Source: Agromyces sp. S2-1-8 (GTDB lineage: Bacteria > Actinomycetota > Actinomycetes > Actinomycetales > Microbacteriaceae). Taken from it: a DNA stretch of 64,000 bases. The notes below the pieces were generated by a model. The model was not told where the DNA came from and made no database searches. It saw nothing but the letters and a program-made list of their open reading frames with translations. Shown piece after piece: positions 46,811 to 55,121 of the stretch. The position numbers and the translations under genes are program-made. The DNA lies in NCBI RefSeq assembly GCF_021129215.1, contig NZ_JAJOLP010000001.1:3286001-3350000 (forward strand), in the 5' to 3' direction. How positions within the stretch are numbered: position 1 is the stretch's first letter; every line of letters begins with the position of its first letter.

Positions 46811-47470
46811 GTGTCCACCGTCGCGCCCGATCGCCCCGCAGGGCTCGCCGCACGCGCCTGGCACGGCCTGCTCGCCTACGCGCTGAAGTTCGGCGTCGTC
46901 GGCCTCATCGGGCTCGTGATCGACGTGGCGCTCTTCAACGCGCTGCGCCTCGGCATGTTCGGGGCCGACGGCTGGGCGCAGTCGGCGATCGGCGCGAAGA
47001 CGATCTCGACGAGCGTCGCGATCGTCTTCAACTGGCTCGGCAACCGGTACTGGACGTTCCGCAAGCACCGGCGGCGCAACTACCTCCGCGAGTTCGCCGA
47101 GTACGTGGTCGTGTCGCTCGGCGGCATGGCGATCTCGCTCGCGTGCCTCTGGATCAGCCACCACGCCCTCGGGCTCACGAACCTCGTGGCCGACAACGTC
47201 TCGTCCAACGTCATCGGCCTCGGCCTCGGCACTGCGTTCCGCTTCGTGCTGTACCGGTACTGGGTCTACGGGCACCACCGCTCCGACGGGCTCTCGCAGG
47301 TCGATCGCGTCGAAGAGGCGCAGCGCGCCATCTTCGAGGAGCCGACGTCGCAGGAGCCCGCCGAGGAGGTCTCGGGGCACCGGCCGGACGAGAGCGGGAC
47401 GTCGCAGGACCGCGCCCCCGAGACCGGTCAGACCACGTCGTCGCCGGCGGGCAGGAACCAGGGCGGGTAG
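46811..47470 (+). CDS. GtrA-family membrane protein
   Basis: 219 residues. Four membrane helices (about residues 20-150) carry the GtrA pattern: KFGVVGLIGLVIDVALFNAL, TSVAIVFNWLGNRYWTFRKH between helices 2 and 3, and a helix 4 ending FRFVLYRYWVYGHH. A charged, proline-rich tail of about 65 residues follows. GtrA proteins are thought to flip polyprenyl-phosphate sugars. GTG 46811 is preferred as it fits leaderless initiation after TATGAT; GTG 46805 is alternative. Its last 43 nt overlap the convergent DarT-like gene. Confidence 0.87.
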   Translation: MSTVAPDRPAGLAARAWHGLLAYALKFGVVGLIGLVIDVALFNALRLGMFGADGWAQSAIGAKTISTSVAIVFNWLGNRYWTFRKHRRRNYLREFAEYVVVSLGGMAISLACLWISHHALGLTNLVADNVSSNVIGLGLGTAFRFVLYRYWVYGHHRSDGLSQVDRVEEAQRAIFEEPTSQEPAEEVSGHRPDESGTSQDRAPETGQTTSSPAGRNQGG

Positions 47471-48291
47471 ACCGCGACGCGGGCGCGCACGCCGACGGCG
47501 GCGAGCGCCGACCGCACGCGGTCGCGCACCTTCTCGTTGGCGACGGCGATGAGGGCGATCCGCTCGAGGGGCACGTCGCCGCGGACGAGGAGCTCGGCCG
47601 TCGCGAGGCGTGCGGTCTCGTCGTCGTGCGCGAGCCGGCGGAGCAGTCGCTCGACGTCGGCCCACTCCGCCACGACCTGCGCGCCGGGGAGCGACGCGTC
47701 GGTCGCACTGGCGGCGATCGTTCCGGAGGCGGTGAGCGCCCCGCGGGCCGCGGCGACCGAGCCGACCAGCAGCACGTGGTCGGCCGCTGGTCGCTCGACG
47801 GCGTCGGCGCGGAGGCGGGGATCGGGCGTCCCGGTGCGCACGGCGTCCCACACATGGGCGTCGGGGGTGAGCAGGAACGGCACGTAGTCGGCGAGCACGG
47901 CGTCCGTGCCGGGTACCTCGGCGGTACGACGGTACTCGCGGACCGCCGGGGCGGCGATGTCGACGACCGGGTTCGCTCCGCCGGAATCGGGCACGATCGC
48001 GCCCGAACCGAGGATCTTCGCGAGGTTGTCGAGATGGGTCACGTGGTAGATGCGCATCGTGCCGACCTCGAGCGGCGGCGCCGTGAGCGGGCGTGCCGAC
48101 GAGGAGGGACGGCTCGACGGCCGTGACGCCTCGGCCGTCGCCGTCCGGGTCGAGTGCGTCGCCGTGCGCGCGTTCTCACGCGTCGATCCGCGTACCGGCG
48201 ACGTCGTCGTCGCCGTCGGCTCGGGCTGCTTCGGGGGGAAGCAGGTGGCGCAGAGCCCTTCGTCGAAACCGTGGATGCATTCGTCGGCCAA
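47428..48291 (-). CDS. DarT-like (DUF4433) ADP-ribosyltransferase with N-terminal zinc knuckle
   Basis: 287 residues. Residues 5-17 hold Cys5, His7, Cys14 and Cys17 in a CxH-x6-CxxC pattern, a likely zinc site. Residues about 22-77 are a low-complexity Thr/Ser/Pro linker. Residues 79-285 match DUF4433/DarT: RIYHVTHLDNLAKILGSG, VREYRR (candidate catalytic Arg), DYVPFLLTPDAHVWDAV, and TAELLVRGDVPLERI with Glu233 as candidate catalytic residue. DarT attaches ADP-ribose to thymidines in single-stranded DNA and is normally paired with the macrodomain antitoxin DarG. No macrodomain gene lies nearby. The start is TTG 48291 with AAGGG upstream; ATG 48057, preceded by GAGG, would give just the catalytic core. 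Confidence 0.75.
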   Translation of the reverse strand: MADECIHGFDEGLCATCFPPKQPEPTATTTSPVRGSTRENARTATHSTRTATAEASRPSSRPSSSARPLTAPPLEVGTMRIYHVTHLDNLAKILGSGAIVPDSGGANPVVDIAAPAVREYRRTAEVPGTDAVLADYVPFLLTPDAHVWDAVRTGTPDPRLRADAVERPAADHVLLVGSVAAARGALTASGTIAASATDASLPGAQVVAEWADVERLLRRLAHDDETARLATAELLVRGDVPLERIALIAVANEKVRDRVRSALAAVGVRARVAVYPPWFLPAGDDVV

Positions 48292-48353
48292 TTGGAACCC
48301 TTCATCGTGCGGCTCGCTCGGGTGCGCGAGAGCCGCCCGACAACATTACGCGC

Positions 48354-48914
48354 TCAGCGGCCGCCCCACGCCACGGTGTCGCCGTCGAGTACGCCGGGCA
48401 TGACCTGGGCGCCGCCGAACGGAGTCCGGTGGGCGTCCTCCATGAGCTCGTGGAGCGCGGACTGCACGAGCTGCGGCTTCGGCAGGTCGCGCAGCACGAC
48501 GGGCTCCTCGTGTCCGACGTCGATGCGCACGTCGCCTGAGCCGAACATGCTCTGGCCAGGGGTCTTCCGCACGGTGACCTCCCGCACACGGGCGTGCGCG
48601 ATCTCGTTGCGCACCCGCACGAAGACCCCGCGTCGCATGATGATGCGCCGGGTCGTGATCGTGGTCCGGCCGGTGAGCCAGGCGAGGTACGGCAGCAGGC
48701 AGCCGAGCACGATGACGAGGAGCGCGCCGGCGCCGATCGCGAGCAGCTGCCACGACTCGTCGACGAGGCCGACCGCATAGCCCGAGGCCGCCGAGACCGC
48801 GATGAGCAGCAGCACGGGGAGGATCAGCACGCGCGCGTGGCGACGCAGCCGTGCCACGACCCGCTCGGGCGGGACGGTCGGCGCGGCCGTCACCGGCGCG
48901 TCGGCTCTCGTCAT
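48354..48914 (-). CDS. Bacterial PH domain (DUF304) membrane protein
   Basis: 186 residues. Two adjacent membrane helices (about residues 28-50 and 55-80) are followed by a bPH2 domain with [20 protein letters not shown] and [22 protein letters not shown], the usual order for YdbT/DUF304-type proteins. The function of the family is unknown; some act at the membrane in stress or secretion. The start ATG 48914 is 7 nt after the birA stop, so they form an operon. Confidence 0.84.
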   Translation of the reverse strand: MTRADAPVTAAPTVPPERVVARLRRHARVLILPVLLLIAVSAASGYAVGLVDESWQLLAIGAGALLVIVLGCLLPYLAWLTGRTTITTRRIIMRRGVFVRVRNEIAHARVREVTVRKTPGQSMFGSGDVRIDVGHEEPVVLRDLPKPQLVQSALHELMEDAHRTPFGGAQVMPGVLDGDTVAWGGR

Positions 48915-48921
48915 ACGCCCA

Positions 48922-49794
48922 TTAATAGCGCAGGTGGGTCACGTCGCCCGCGGCGACAGACCACGGCTCACCGTTCTCGCGGTCGATCACGACGAGCCGG
49001 CCGTCGGCGTCGAGCCGTTCGGCCAGGCCGAGCAGCTCGCGATCGCCGGGCAGCTCGACCCGCACCTCGGCGCCGATCGTGCCGCACAGCGCCGTCACCC
49101 TGCGGTCGATGCCGGCGACGGCCGCGTCGGCGCCGGCACGGCAGAAGTCGTCGAACATCGCGAGGAACCGCCCGAGGTAGTCGGCGAGCACGGCGTCGCC
49201 GTCGGGGCGCACGCCCGTCGCCAGGAGGAGCGAGGTCGACGTGAGCGTCGGCAGGTCGTGCTCGTCGAGGGTCAGGTTGAGCCCGGCGCCGACGACGACG
49301 GCGGGCGGCTCGTCGGCGACGCCCTGCACGAGTTCCGACAGGATGCCGCAGATCTTGTAGTCCGAGACGAGCACGTCGTTCGGCCACTTCAACTCGACCG
49401 ACACGCCCCCCGAGCGGTCGTCGGCGTCGTACTCGGGGTCGCTCGCGGCGACGACGGATTCGGCGGCGTCGACCGCCGCGCGCACGGCCTCGGTCATCGC
49501 CGCCCCCGCCATGAGCGGGATCCAGCCGAACGCGTCGGGCGGGAACACGCGGCCGCCGGGCAGCTCCGGCCTGAGCAGGAGCGAGATCGCGAGCGTCTTG
49601 CCCGTGGGGGCGAGCCACGTGCGGCCGAGACGGCCGCGGCCCCTCGTCTGGTTGTCGGTGACGATGACCGAGCCGTGCGGCCAGGCCGCGGCATCCTCGC
49701 CCGTGGCCGCCGCGCGCAGCTCGTCGTTCGTCGACCCCGCCTCGTCGAGGAATTCGAAGCGCGGCACCGCCGCGCGCGATCGCTCCCATCCCAT
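48922..49794 (-). CDS. birA: Biotin--[acetyl-CoA-carboxylase] ligase
   Basis: 290 residues, the monofunctional (group I) type without the DNA-binding domain. [33 protein letters not shown] (biotinyl-AMP binding GRGRxGR), [11 protein letters not shown] with the catalytic Lys, and GAGLNL are diagnostic. It activates biotin with ATP and attaches it to the lysine in EAMKM of the alpha subunit at 57266. ATG 49794 is 7 nt after TAGGGT (49807-49802), consistent with a leaderless mRNA; divergent from the carboxylase beta gene. Confidence 0.95.
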   Translation of the reverse strand: MGWERSRAAVPRFEFLDEAGSTNDELRAAATGEDAAAWPHGSVIVTDNQTRGRGRLGRTWLAPTGKTLAISLLLRPELPGGRVFPPDAFGWIPLMAGAAMTEAVRAAVDAAESVVAASDPEYDADDRSGGVSVELKWPNDVLVSDYKICGILSELVQGVADEPPAVVVGAGLNLTLDEHDLPTLTSTSLLLATGVRPDGDAVLADYLGRFLAMFDDFCRAGADAAVAGIDRRVTALCGTIGAEVRVELPGDRELLGLAERLDADGRLVVIDRENGEPWSVAAGDVTHLRY

Positions 49795-49801
49795 GACACA
49801 C

Positions 49802-49898
49802 ACCCTAGCCACGCGGCGACCTCGTTCCCTTCGACAAGGTCAGGGGGCGAGGTTGTGGAAAACCTCAACGAAGTCGCCCGGATGCTCGCCGGTAGAGT
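49802..49898. promoter_or_regulatory. Divergent birA / acyl-CoA carboxylase promoter region with palindrome
   Basis: TAGGGT (49807-49802, minus) and TAGAGT (49893-49898, plus) each lie 7 nt before a start codon. Between them GAGGTT (49849-49854) and AACCTC (49861-49866) form a perfect 6-bp inverted repeat with a 6-nt centre, a possible operator that could govern both genes. The regulator is unknown. Confidence 0.45.
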
Positions 49899-49905
49899 GA
49901 ACGAC

Positions 49906-51504
49906 GTGACCGAAGCGACTGACGGCCCCGACCTCTCCACGACCGCCGGCAAGCTGGCCGACCTCAAGCTGCGCTACCACGAAGCGGTGACCGCGTCGGG
50001 CGAGGCGGCGATCGAGAAGCAGCACGCCAAGGGCAAGATGACCGCGCGCGAGCGCATCGCCGAGCTCCTCGACCCGGGCTCGTTCGTCGAGTTCGACGAG
50101 TTCGTGCGCCACCGCACCCACGCCTTCGGCATGGACGCGAAGCGGCCCTACGGCGACTCGGTCGTCATCGGCACTGGAACCATCCACGGGCGCCAGGTCG
50201 CGGTGTACTCGCAGGACTTCACGATCTTCGGCGGCTCGCTCGGCGAGGTGGCCGGCGAGAAGATCATCAAGATCATGGAGCACGCCATCAAGGTGGGCGT
50301 GCCGATCATCGGCATCCTCGACTCGGGCGGCGCGCGCATCCAAGAGGGCGTGGTCGCACTCGGCAAGTACGGCGAGATCTTCCGCCGCAACACGCAGGCG
50401 TCCGGCGTCATCCCCCAGATCTCGATCATCTGCGGCCCCGCCGCGGGCGGCGCGGTCTACTCCCCCGCGCTCACCGACTTCGTGATCATGGTCGACAAGA
50501 CGAGCCAGATGTTCGTCACGGGCCCCGACGTCATCAAGACGGTGACCGGCGAAGACGTCGGCATGGAGGAGCTGGGCGGCGCGCTCACGCACAACACGGT
50601 CTCGGGCGTCGCGCACTACCTCGCGAGCGACGAGTCCGACGCGCTCGACTACGCGCGCACGCTCGTCTCGTTCCTCCCCGACAACAACATGACCGACGCG
50701 CCCGTCTACGACTCCGAGGTCGAGCTCGAGATCACCGACGACGACAAGCGGCTGAACACGATCATCCCCGACTCGCCCAACCAGCCGTACGACATGCACG
50801 CGGTCATCGAGGGCGTCGTCGACCACGGCGACTTCCTCGAGGTGCAGCCGCTCTACGCGCCGAACATCGTCGTCGGCTTCGCCCGCGTCGAGGGCCGCAC
50901 CGTCGGCATCATCGCGAACCAGCCCTCGCAGATGGCCGGCACGCTCAACATCGCCGCGGGCGAGAAGGCGTCGCGCTTCGTCAGGTTCTGCGACGCGTTC
51001 TCGATCCCGATCCTCACCCTCGTCGACGTGCCCGGCTACCTGCCGGGCACCGACCAGGAGTGGACCGGGGTCATCCGCCGCGGTGCGAAGCTGCTCTACG
51101 CCTACGCCGAGGCGACCGTGCCGCTCGTGACCGTCATCACCCGCAAGGCCTACGGCGGCGCCTACATCGTCATGGGCTCGAAGCAGCTCGGCGCCGACAT
51201 CAACCTCGCGTGGCCGACGGCCGAGATCGCGGTGATGGGCGGCCAGGGGGCTGTCAACATCCTCTATCGCGGTGAGATCAAGCGCGCCGAGGAGGCCGGC
51301 GAAGACGTGGCGGCGGTGCGCACGAAGCTCGCGAACGAGTACACGTACAACGTGGCCTCGCCGTTCCTCGCCGCCGAGCGCGGTGAGCTCGACGGCGTCA
51401 TCGAGCCCGCTGCCACCCGCGTCGCCGTCGTGAAGGCGCTGCGCGCCCTGCGCACGAAGCGCGCGAGCCTCCCGTCGAAGAAGCACGGGAACATCCCGCT
51501 GTAG
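49906..51504 (+). CDS. Acyl-CoA carboxylase carboxyltransferase (beta) subunit
   Basis: 532 residues, the size of actinobacterial AccD/Pcc[20 protein letters not shown] begins the first crotonase-like domain, [19 protein letters not shown] binds the acyl-CoA, and the second domain has [14 protein letters not shown] with [17 protein letters not shown]. Such subunits carboxylate acetyl- or propionyl-CoA using carboxybiotin carried by the alpha subunit (57266-59035), making malonyl- or methylmalonyl-CoA. GTG 49906 is chosen from the leaderless pattern and family start. The epsilon subunit follows 10 nt downstream. Acetyl- versus propionyl-CoA preference is not readable. Confidence 0.94.
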   Translation: MTEATDGPDLSTTAGKLADLKLRYHEAVTASGEAAIEKQHAKGKMTARERIAELLDPGSFVEFDEFVRHRTHAFGMDAKRPYGDSVVIGTGTIHGRQVAVYSQDFTIFGGSLGEVAGEKIIKIMEHAIKVGVPIIGILDSGGARIQEGVVALGKYGEIFRRNTQASGVIPQISIICGPAAGGAVYSPALTDFVIMVDKTSQMFVTGPDVIKTVTGEDVGMEELGGALTHNTVSGVAHYLASDESDALDYARTLVSFLPDNNMTDAPVYDSEVELEITDDDKRLNTIIPDSPNQPYDMHAVIEGVVDHGDFLEVQPLYAPNIVVGFARVEGRTVGIIANQPSQMAGTLNIAAGEKASRFVRFCDAFSIPILTLVDVPGYLPGTDQEWTGVIRRGAKLLYAYAEATVPLVTVITRKAYGGAYIVMGSKQLGADINLAWPTAEIAVMGGQGAVNILYRGEIKRAEEAGEDVAAVRTKLANEYTYNVASPFLAAERGELDGVIEPAATRVAVVKALRALRTKRASLPSKKHGNIPL

Positions 51505-51514
51505 GGGGCCGGCC

Positions 51515-51787
51515 ATGAACGATCACGATTCGGATGCCTCGGCCGGAGCCGTCGCAGACCGCCAGGCCGACCCTCGGGCGGCCGACCTCCGCATCCTCAC
51601 GCCCGTGAGCGACGAGGAGGCGGCAGCCGTGACCGCGGTGCTGCTCTCGGCCGTCGACGCCGAGGCCGCCGGCGACGCTTCGGCCGCCGAGGCCGAACCC
51701 GGTCGCCACCCCTGGGTGCGATCGAGCCGCGCCTTCCGCAGCCCGGTCGAGGTCGGCCCCGGCCGATGGGTGCGCTCGGCACGCTGA
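51515..51787 (+). CDS. Acyl-CoA carboxylase epsilon subunit
   Basis: 90 residues. It fits the small actinobacterial epsilon subunit: LRILTPVSDEEAAAVTAVLLSAVDA (a beta strand then a helix with the PVSDEE-type turn), an Ala/Glu-rich stretch, then a Trp-Val-Arg tail (HPWVRSSRAFR). Epsilon subunits link alpha and beta subunits and raise activity. Start 10 nt after the beta-subunit stop. The weak sequence conservation of this family makes position the best support. Confidence 0.8.
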   Translation: MNDHDSDASAGAVADRQADPRAADLRILTPVSDEEAAAVTAVLLSAVDAEAAGDASAAEAEPGRHPWVRSSRAFRSPVEVGPGRWVRSAR

Positions 51788-51873
51788 GCGCGCGTGTCCC
51801 CCGATACGCGAGGACGGCCCGAACCCGTCTCGCGCCGGGGGCGCACGATGCCGTCGTCTCGTGTACCTCGCAG

Positions 51874-52070
51874 GGGGGACCGGGGTGTCCCCCGAAATGC
51901 TGACTGGTATCGGGCTTGCGGATCGGGAAGTATTGATTCTGCAGGCTCCACTGGAGCCGCCACAGTCATCGGTCGGGTAACCGATGACCTGTTGGGGGCG
52001 AGCCAGGGCGATATTCGGGTTGTCGCCGTGGCTCGGGCTTGAGGGGGACCGATCGAGGATCGGTCCCCCT
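51874..52070 (+). ncRNA. Candidate structured RNA, five hairpins ending in a terminator
   Basis: The 286-bp convergent gap 51788-52073 lacks a credible gene but holds five consecutive perfect or near-perfect stems: 51874-51880/51887-51893 (7 bp), 51944-51949/51953-51958 (6 bp, 3-nt loop), 51965-51973/51980-51988 (9 bp), 51999-52005 plus 52007-52011 pairing with 52023-52027 plus 52029-52035 (5+7 bp around one G/G mismatch), and the terminator 52042-52070. Local GC is lower than in the flanks. No known RNA family was recognised and no clear promoter was found; it could also be a structured 3' UTR of the carboxylase operon. The strand is assumed plus. Confidence 0.4.
52042..52070. terminator. 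Bidirectional terminator, 13-bp stem with 3-nt loop
   Basis: 52042-52054 (AGGGGGACCGATC) pairs perfectly with 52058-52070 around GAG. It is followed by CCTTCATT on the plus strand. It separates the carboxylase epsilon side from the convergent two-component system. Confidence 0.85.
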
Positions 52071-52073
52071 CCT

Positions 52074-53084
52074 TCATTCCCGCGGGATCTCGAGCCAGAG
52101 CTCGACGTCGAGGTCGTCGGTGTCCCCCATGCCGGCTTCGGACTCACCGCTCTCGACCAGGCCGACGACCGTCACGGCGGTGGGCGAGCCCTCCGCCGCG
52201 GTCCGCGCGATGATCCGATCGGCCTGCGAGCCGGCGATCGCCTCCGCCAGCTGCGAGAGCACGCGGTCGCGGGCGGACTCGTCGAGGTCGTCGATGCCGC
52301 CCTCGTCGAGGAGCGTCACGTCGATGCCTCGCTGGCGCGCCCGGTGCACCTCGACGCGAACGGCGTCGGTGAGCAGCATCCGACCCCTGATCTCGTCTCG
52401 CACCGTCGCCTCGAGCAGGCGGCACTCGGCACGCTGGGCCTCGTCGAGCCGGCCGTCGAGGTCGGAGATGCGGCGCAGCATCGGGGCGGCGACGCGGTTC
52501 GTGTGCGCCAGCCGCATGCGGCCCTCGAACAGGTGCGCGTCCTGCGCCGCCTGCCAGGCGGCGGCCTCGCGCTCGGCCTGCGCGTACCGGCGGGTCTCGC
52601 GGCCCGCGCTCGTGAGCGCGCTCGTGAGCATGTGGGCGATCGCCACCCACACGATGCTGCCGATCACGCCGAGCGAGCCCAGTGCCAACGGTCCCGCCCA
52701 GATGACGGTCTGCACGGCGAGCGCGCCGACGCCGAGCCAGGCCGTGACGAGCCGGCGACGCGCCGCGGCGATGGTCATGAGGGTGCCGACCGCAGCGACG
52801 TACCAGGTCGCGTAGCCGTTGTCGGCGGACGGATCGAGCTGGCCGGTGACGAGCACCGGCACGACGATGCTCACGGCGAGGTCGAAGGCGGCCAGCCAGT
52901 CGGGCATGCGGATGCGACGTGTCGGCCAGAGGCTCATGGTCGTCGCCGCCGCGTAGAGCACGAGCGCGGCGGCCGCGGGCCACGGCGACGCAGGCACGCC
53001 GATCGAGTAGATGCCGAGGACGACGTGGTAGGCCGAGAAGAGCGCGCCGAGCACGAGCAGGAGCCAGCGCGGGATCGTGATCAC
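52074..53084 (-). CDS. Sensor-kinase-like membrane protein with degenerate catalytic domain
   Basis: 336 residues. About five to six membrane helices (residues 5-165) are followed by a coiled linker rich in Ala/Arg/Glu (about 170-225) and a C-terminal part (about 230-336) that ends like a HATPase beta-sheet (SPTAVTVVGLVES, DVELWLEIP). I find no phospho-accepting His box, no N-box Asn and no DxGxG ATP-lid motif. GTG 53084 overlaps the stop of the true kinase upstream (GTGA). It may be a pseudokinase that modulates the partner, or signal-sensing only. Conserved membrane architecture argues against a simple pseudogene. Confidence 0.7.
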   Translation of the reverse strand: MITIPRWLLLVLGALFSAYHVVLGIYSIGVPASPWPAAAALVLYAAATTMSLWPTRRIRMPDWLAAFDLAVSIVVPVLVTGQLDPSADNGYATWYVAAVGTLMTIAAARRRLVTAWLGVGALAVQTVIWAGPLALGSLGVIGSIVWVAIAHMLTSALTSAGRETRRYAQAEREAAAWQAAQDAHLFEGRMRLAHTNRVAAPMLRRISDLDGRLDEAQRAECRLLEATVRDEIRGRMLLTDAVRVEVHRARQRGIDVTLLDEGGIDDLDESARDRVLSQLAEAIAGSQADRIIARTAAEGSPTAVTVVGLVESGESEAGMGDTDDLDVELWLEIPRE

Positions 53085-54370
53085 GTGTCGGCCCCCTCGC
53101 CGTCCTCGGCCGGCCCGCCCAGCCGGCCCGTCTCCGTCCGCGGCGCGTGCCCGGCCCCCGCCGGCCATGCCAGCGTCACGTTCGTGCCGTGGCCGGGCCG
53201 TGAGTCGATGTCTGCGCTGCCGCCGACGTTCGACATCCGCTCCTCGATCGAGACCCGGAGGCCCAGCCGCACCGGCGGCACCGCCGCGATGTCGAACCCG
53301 ACGCCGTTGTCGGAGATCTCGATGACGCAGCCGCCCGCCCGAACTCCTCGGATGCGGATGTCGCGACGGACCCGGCGGCCCGGCTCACCGGCGTGCTGCA
53401 GGCTGTTGACCATCGCCTGCACCGAGGCGGTGTAGAGCGCATCGATCGCCTCGACCGGCAACTCGACGCCCGCCGCGTTGACGACGCGCACCGTGAACGG
53501 CGTCGAGAACGTCGTGAGGGCGGCGCGCAGGCGACGCACGAGCACGGCGAGCCCGACCCGGTCGAGCGCCCGTGGTCCGGTCGCACCCGCCTCGTCGAGC
53601 CGGTGCAGCGCGTCGCGCGCCATCCTCGCGGCGAGCTGCTGCTCGCCCGGCGTGGTCGCCGCGGCGGCCGACAGCAGCGTCGTGAGCACGCTGTCGTGCA
53701 CGAGGGCGTCGACCTTGATCCGCTCCGTCTCGGTGGCGTGCTGCCTGGCGGCGAGGTCGTATCGCTCGAGCGCCGCCTCCTGCGCGTTGTCGACCGACTC
53801 GGCGGCCTCGCGGAGCATCGTGATGATCGCGAGCACCACGACGCCGAGCACCATCGCGTAGACCGCGTCGAGCACGGCGAGCAGCGGTGGCGCCCCGCCG
53901 CCGGACGGCGTGGCGCGGATCACCCCGTAGATCGCCGGCACGACGAACGTGTACGCGGCCGCCCAGACCGGCGGCAGGGCGACGACGGCGGCGGTCGTCG
54001 CGACGGTGCAGAGGTAGTAGAGCCATGGGGTCGATCCGTCGAGCGCCTCGGTGTCGGTGACGAGCAACGGCCAGACGATGAGCGCGACCGCGTAGAGCCC
54101 GGCGAAGACGAGGCACGCGACCCGCACGGCCGACTTCATGACGGTCGCCACGGCGAGCGCGGCGATCGCCCCGTAGAGCCCCGCCATGAGCGCGGCCCCT
54201 GAGCCCCGCCCGAGCGCATCGGCCTGCGCGAGCGCGAGCGGCACCGTCTGCGCGCCGAACACGAGGCCGAACAGCCCGAGCGCCCGGGAGACGATCGTCT
54301 CGACCTGGGCCCGGGTCACGGTGGCACGGCGCCGCGCGAGGCGGGGCACCCGCCATTCAGGCGCGGGCAT
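53081..54370 (-). CDS. Sensor histidine kinase, NarL/DesK-like
   Basis: 429 residues from ATG 54370 (starts at GTG 54349 and GTG 54319 are alternatives). Membrane helices occupy about residues 30-200; a helical linker leads to DALVHDSVLTTLL, the likely phospho-His box (about residue 235). The ATPase domain has SVQAMVNSLQHAGE (N-box) and EISDNGVGFD (DxGxG) followed by GLRVSIEERMSNVGG. It autophosphorylates and passes the phosphate to the LuxR-type regulator encoded just upstream. The signal is unknown; the helices suggest a membrane or lipid cue, and the neighbours are carboxylase genes. Confidence 0.86.
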   Translation of the reverse strand: MPAPEWRVPRLARRRATVTRAQVETIVSRALGLFGLVFGAQTVPLALAQADALGRGSGAALMAGLYGAIAALAVATVMKSAVRVACLVFAGLYAVALIVWPLLVTDTEALDGSTPWLYYLCTVATTAAVVALPPVWAAAYTFVVPAIYGVIRATPSGGGAPPLLAVLDAVYAMVLGVVVLAIITMLREAAESVDNAQEAALERYDLAARQHATETERIKVDALVHDSVLTTLLSAAAATTPGEQQLAARMARDALHRLDEAGATGPRALDRVGLAVLVRRLRAALTTFSTPFTVRVVNAAGVELPVEAIDALYTASVQAMVNSLQHAGEPGRRVRRDIRIRGVRAGGCVIEISDNGVGFDIAAVPPVRLGLRVSIEERMSNVGGSADIDSRPGHGTNVTLAWPAGAGHAPRTETGRLGGPAEDGEGADT

Positions 54371-55034
54371 CTCCGCCGTCGGAGTCGAGCCCTGGCAGGA
54401 TGCCGTCTTCGACCGCCCGACGCAGCAGGTCGACCTTCGTGGGGGCGGGCCGCCCGACCTCGACGTACTTCGCACGGATGCGGTCGAGGTATTCACGGGC
54501 GGTGGAGTGCGCGATGCCGAGCTGGATCGCGACCGCCTTGAGGGGCAGCCCCGAGGCGTAGAGGTGCAGCACGTCGCGTTCGCGCCGGCCGAGCTGCGCC
54601 TTCGCGAAGTCGCGATCGGCCTCGATCGCGCTCGCCCACTCGACGTTGTTCAGCACGCCGCCGCCGGCGACCGTCGCGATCGCGGCGATGACCGCGGACA
54701 TCGGAGAGGCCTTCGGGATGACGCCCGCGGCACCGGCGGCGAGGGACTCGCGCACCGCCGCGACGCGGTCGGCGATGCTGTGCACGAGCACGGCGCTGCC
54801 GGTGCGGAGGACGGCCCGCACGTTCTCGGTCACGGTCGTGCCGTCGCCGAGCGAGAGGTCGAGCACCACGACGTCGCACGGACGCCCGTCGATGACGGGG
54901 ATCAGGCTCGCGACGTCGGCCGTGTCGGCCACCACGACGTACCCGGCGGACTCGCAGGCGGCCCGGAGGCCGAGCCGCACGGCCTCGTGGTCGTCGACGA
55001 TCGCCACGGTCGCCGGATGCGCGCCGTCTGCCAC
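54357..55034 (-). CDS. LuxR-family response regulator
   Basis: 225 residues. Receiver domain (about 1-125): VAIVDDHEAVRLGLRAA with the acidic pair, VVLDLSLGDGT with phospho-accepting Asp (about residue 58) and VIPKASP with the conserved Lys. DNA-binding domain (about 150-215): LGRRERDVLHLYASGLPLKAVAIQL and STAREYLDRIRAKY, a GerE-type helix-turn-helix in which the usual hydrophobic positions are kept. GTG 55034 has AAGGGGGA about 6 nt upstream. It is the first gene of the regulator-kinase-degenerate kinase operon. A palindrome at 55061-55086 lies just before it. Confidence 0.9.
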   Translation of the reverse strand: MADGAHPATVAIVDDHEAVRLGLRAACESAGYVVVADTADVASLIPVIDGRPCDVVVLDLSLGDGTTVTENVRAVLRTGSAVLVHSIADRVAAVRESLAAGAAGVIPKASPMSAVIAAIATVAGGGVLNNVEWASAIEADRDFAKAQLGRRERDVLHLYASGLPLKAVAIQLGIAHSTAREYLDRIRAKYVEVGRPAPTKVDLLRRAVEDGILPGLDSDGGDARA

Positions 55035-55060
55035 GAGGTCCCCCTTCTCGTCGGTTGCGG

Positions 55061-55086
55061 GCTCGAGTACACGATAGCGCTCGAGC
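55061..55086. promoter_or_regulatory. Inverted repeat upstream of the response regulator gene
   Basis: GCTCGAG (55061-55067) and CTCGAGC (55080-55086) form a perfect 7-bp inverted repeat around a 12-nt centre that includes TATCGT on the minus strand, a possible -10. It could be an autoregulatory operator or the terminator of the methyltransferase gene ending at 55122. Confidence 0.35.
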
Positions 55087-55121
55087 AGCCCGCCGGCCGC
55101 GTCGCGGCGTGCGGCCCCGAG

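Noticed and set aside
51897-51980. 27-codon frame (ATG 51897) that could be a signalling peptide near the two-component system.
   Set aside because: No Shine-Dalgarno or -10 before it, and the hairpins explain the sequence constraint better. It would need conservation in relatives.
51794-52042. 82-codon frame in the hairpin-rich gap.
   Set aside because: No ribosome site, Arg/Ser-rich translation without recognisable strands or motifs, and it lies across the stems of the candidate RNA.
51874-52070. Known RNA families (6C, 6S, SRP, tmRNA, RNase P) for the structured gap.
   Set aside because: No six-C loops, no tmRNA tag frame or tail, and no conserved SRP or RNase P core was seen by eye.
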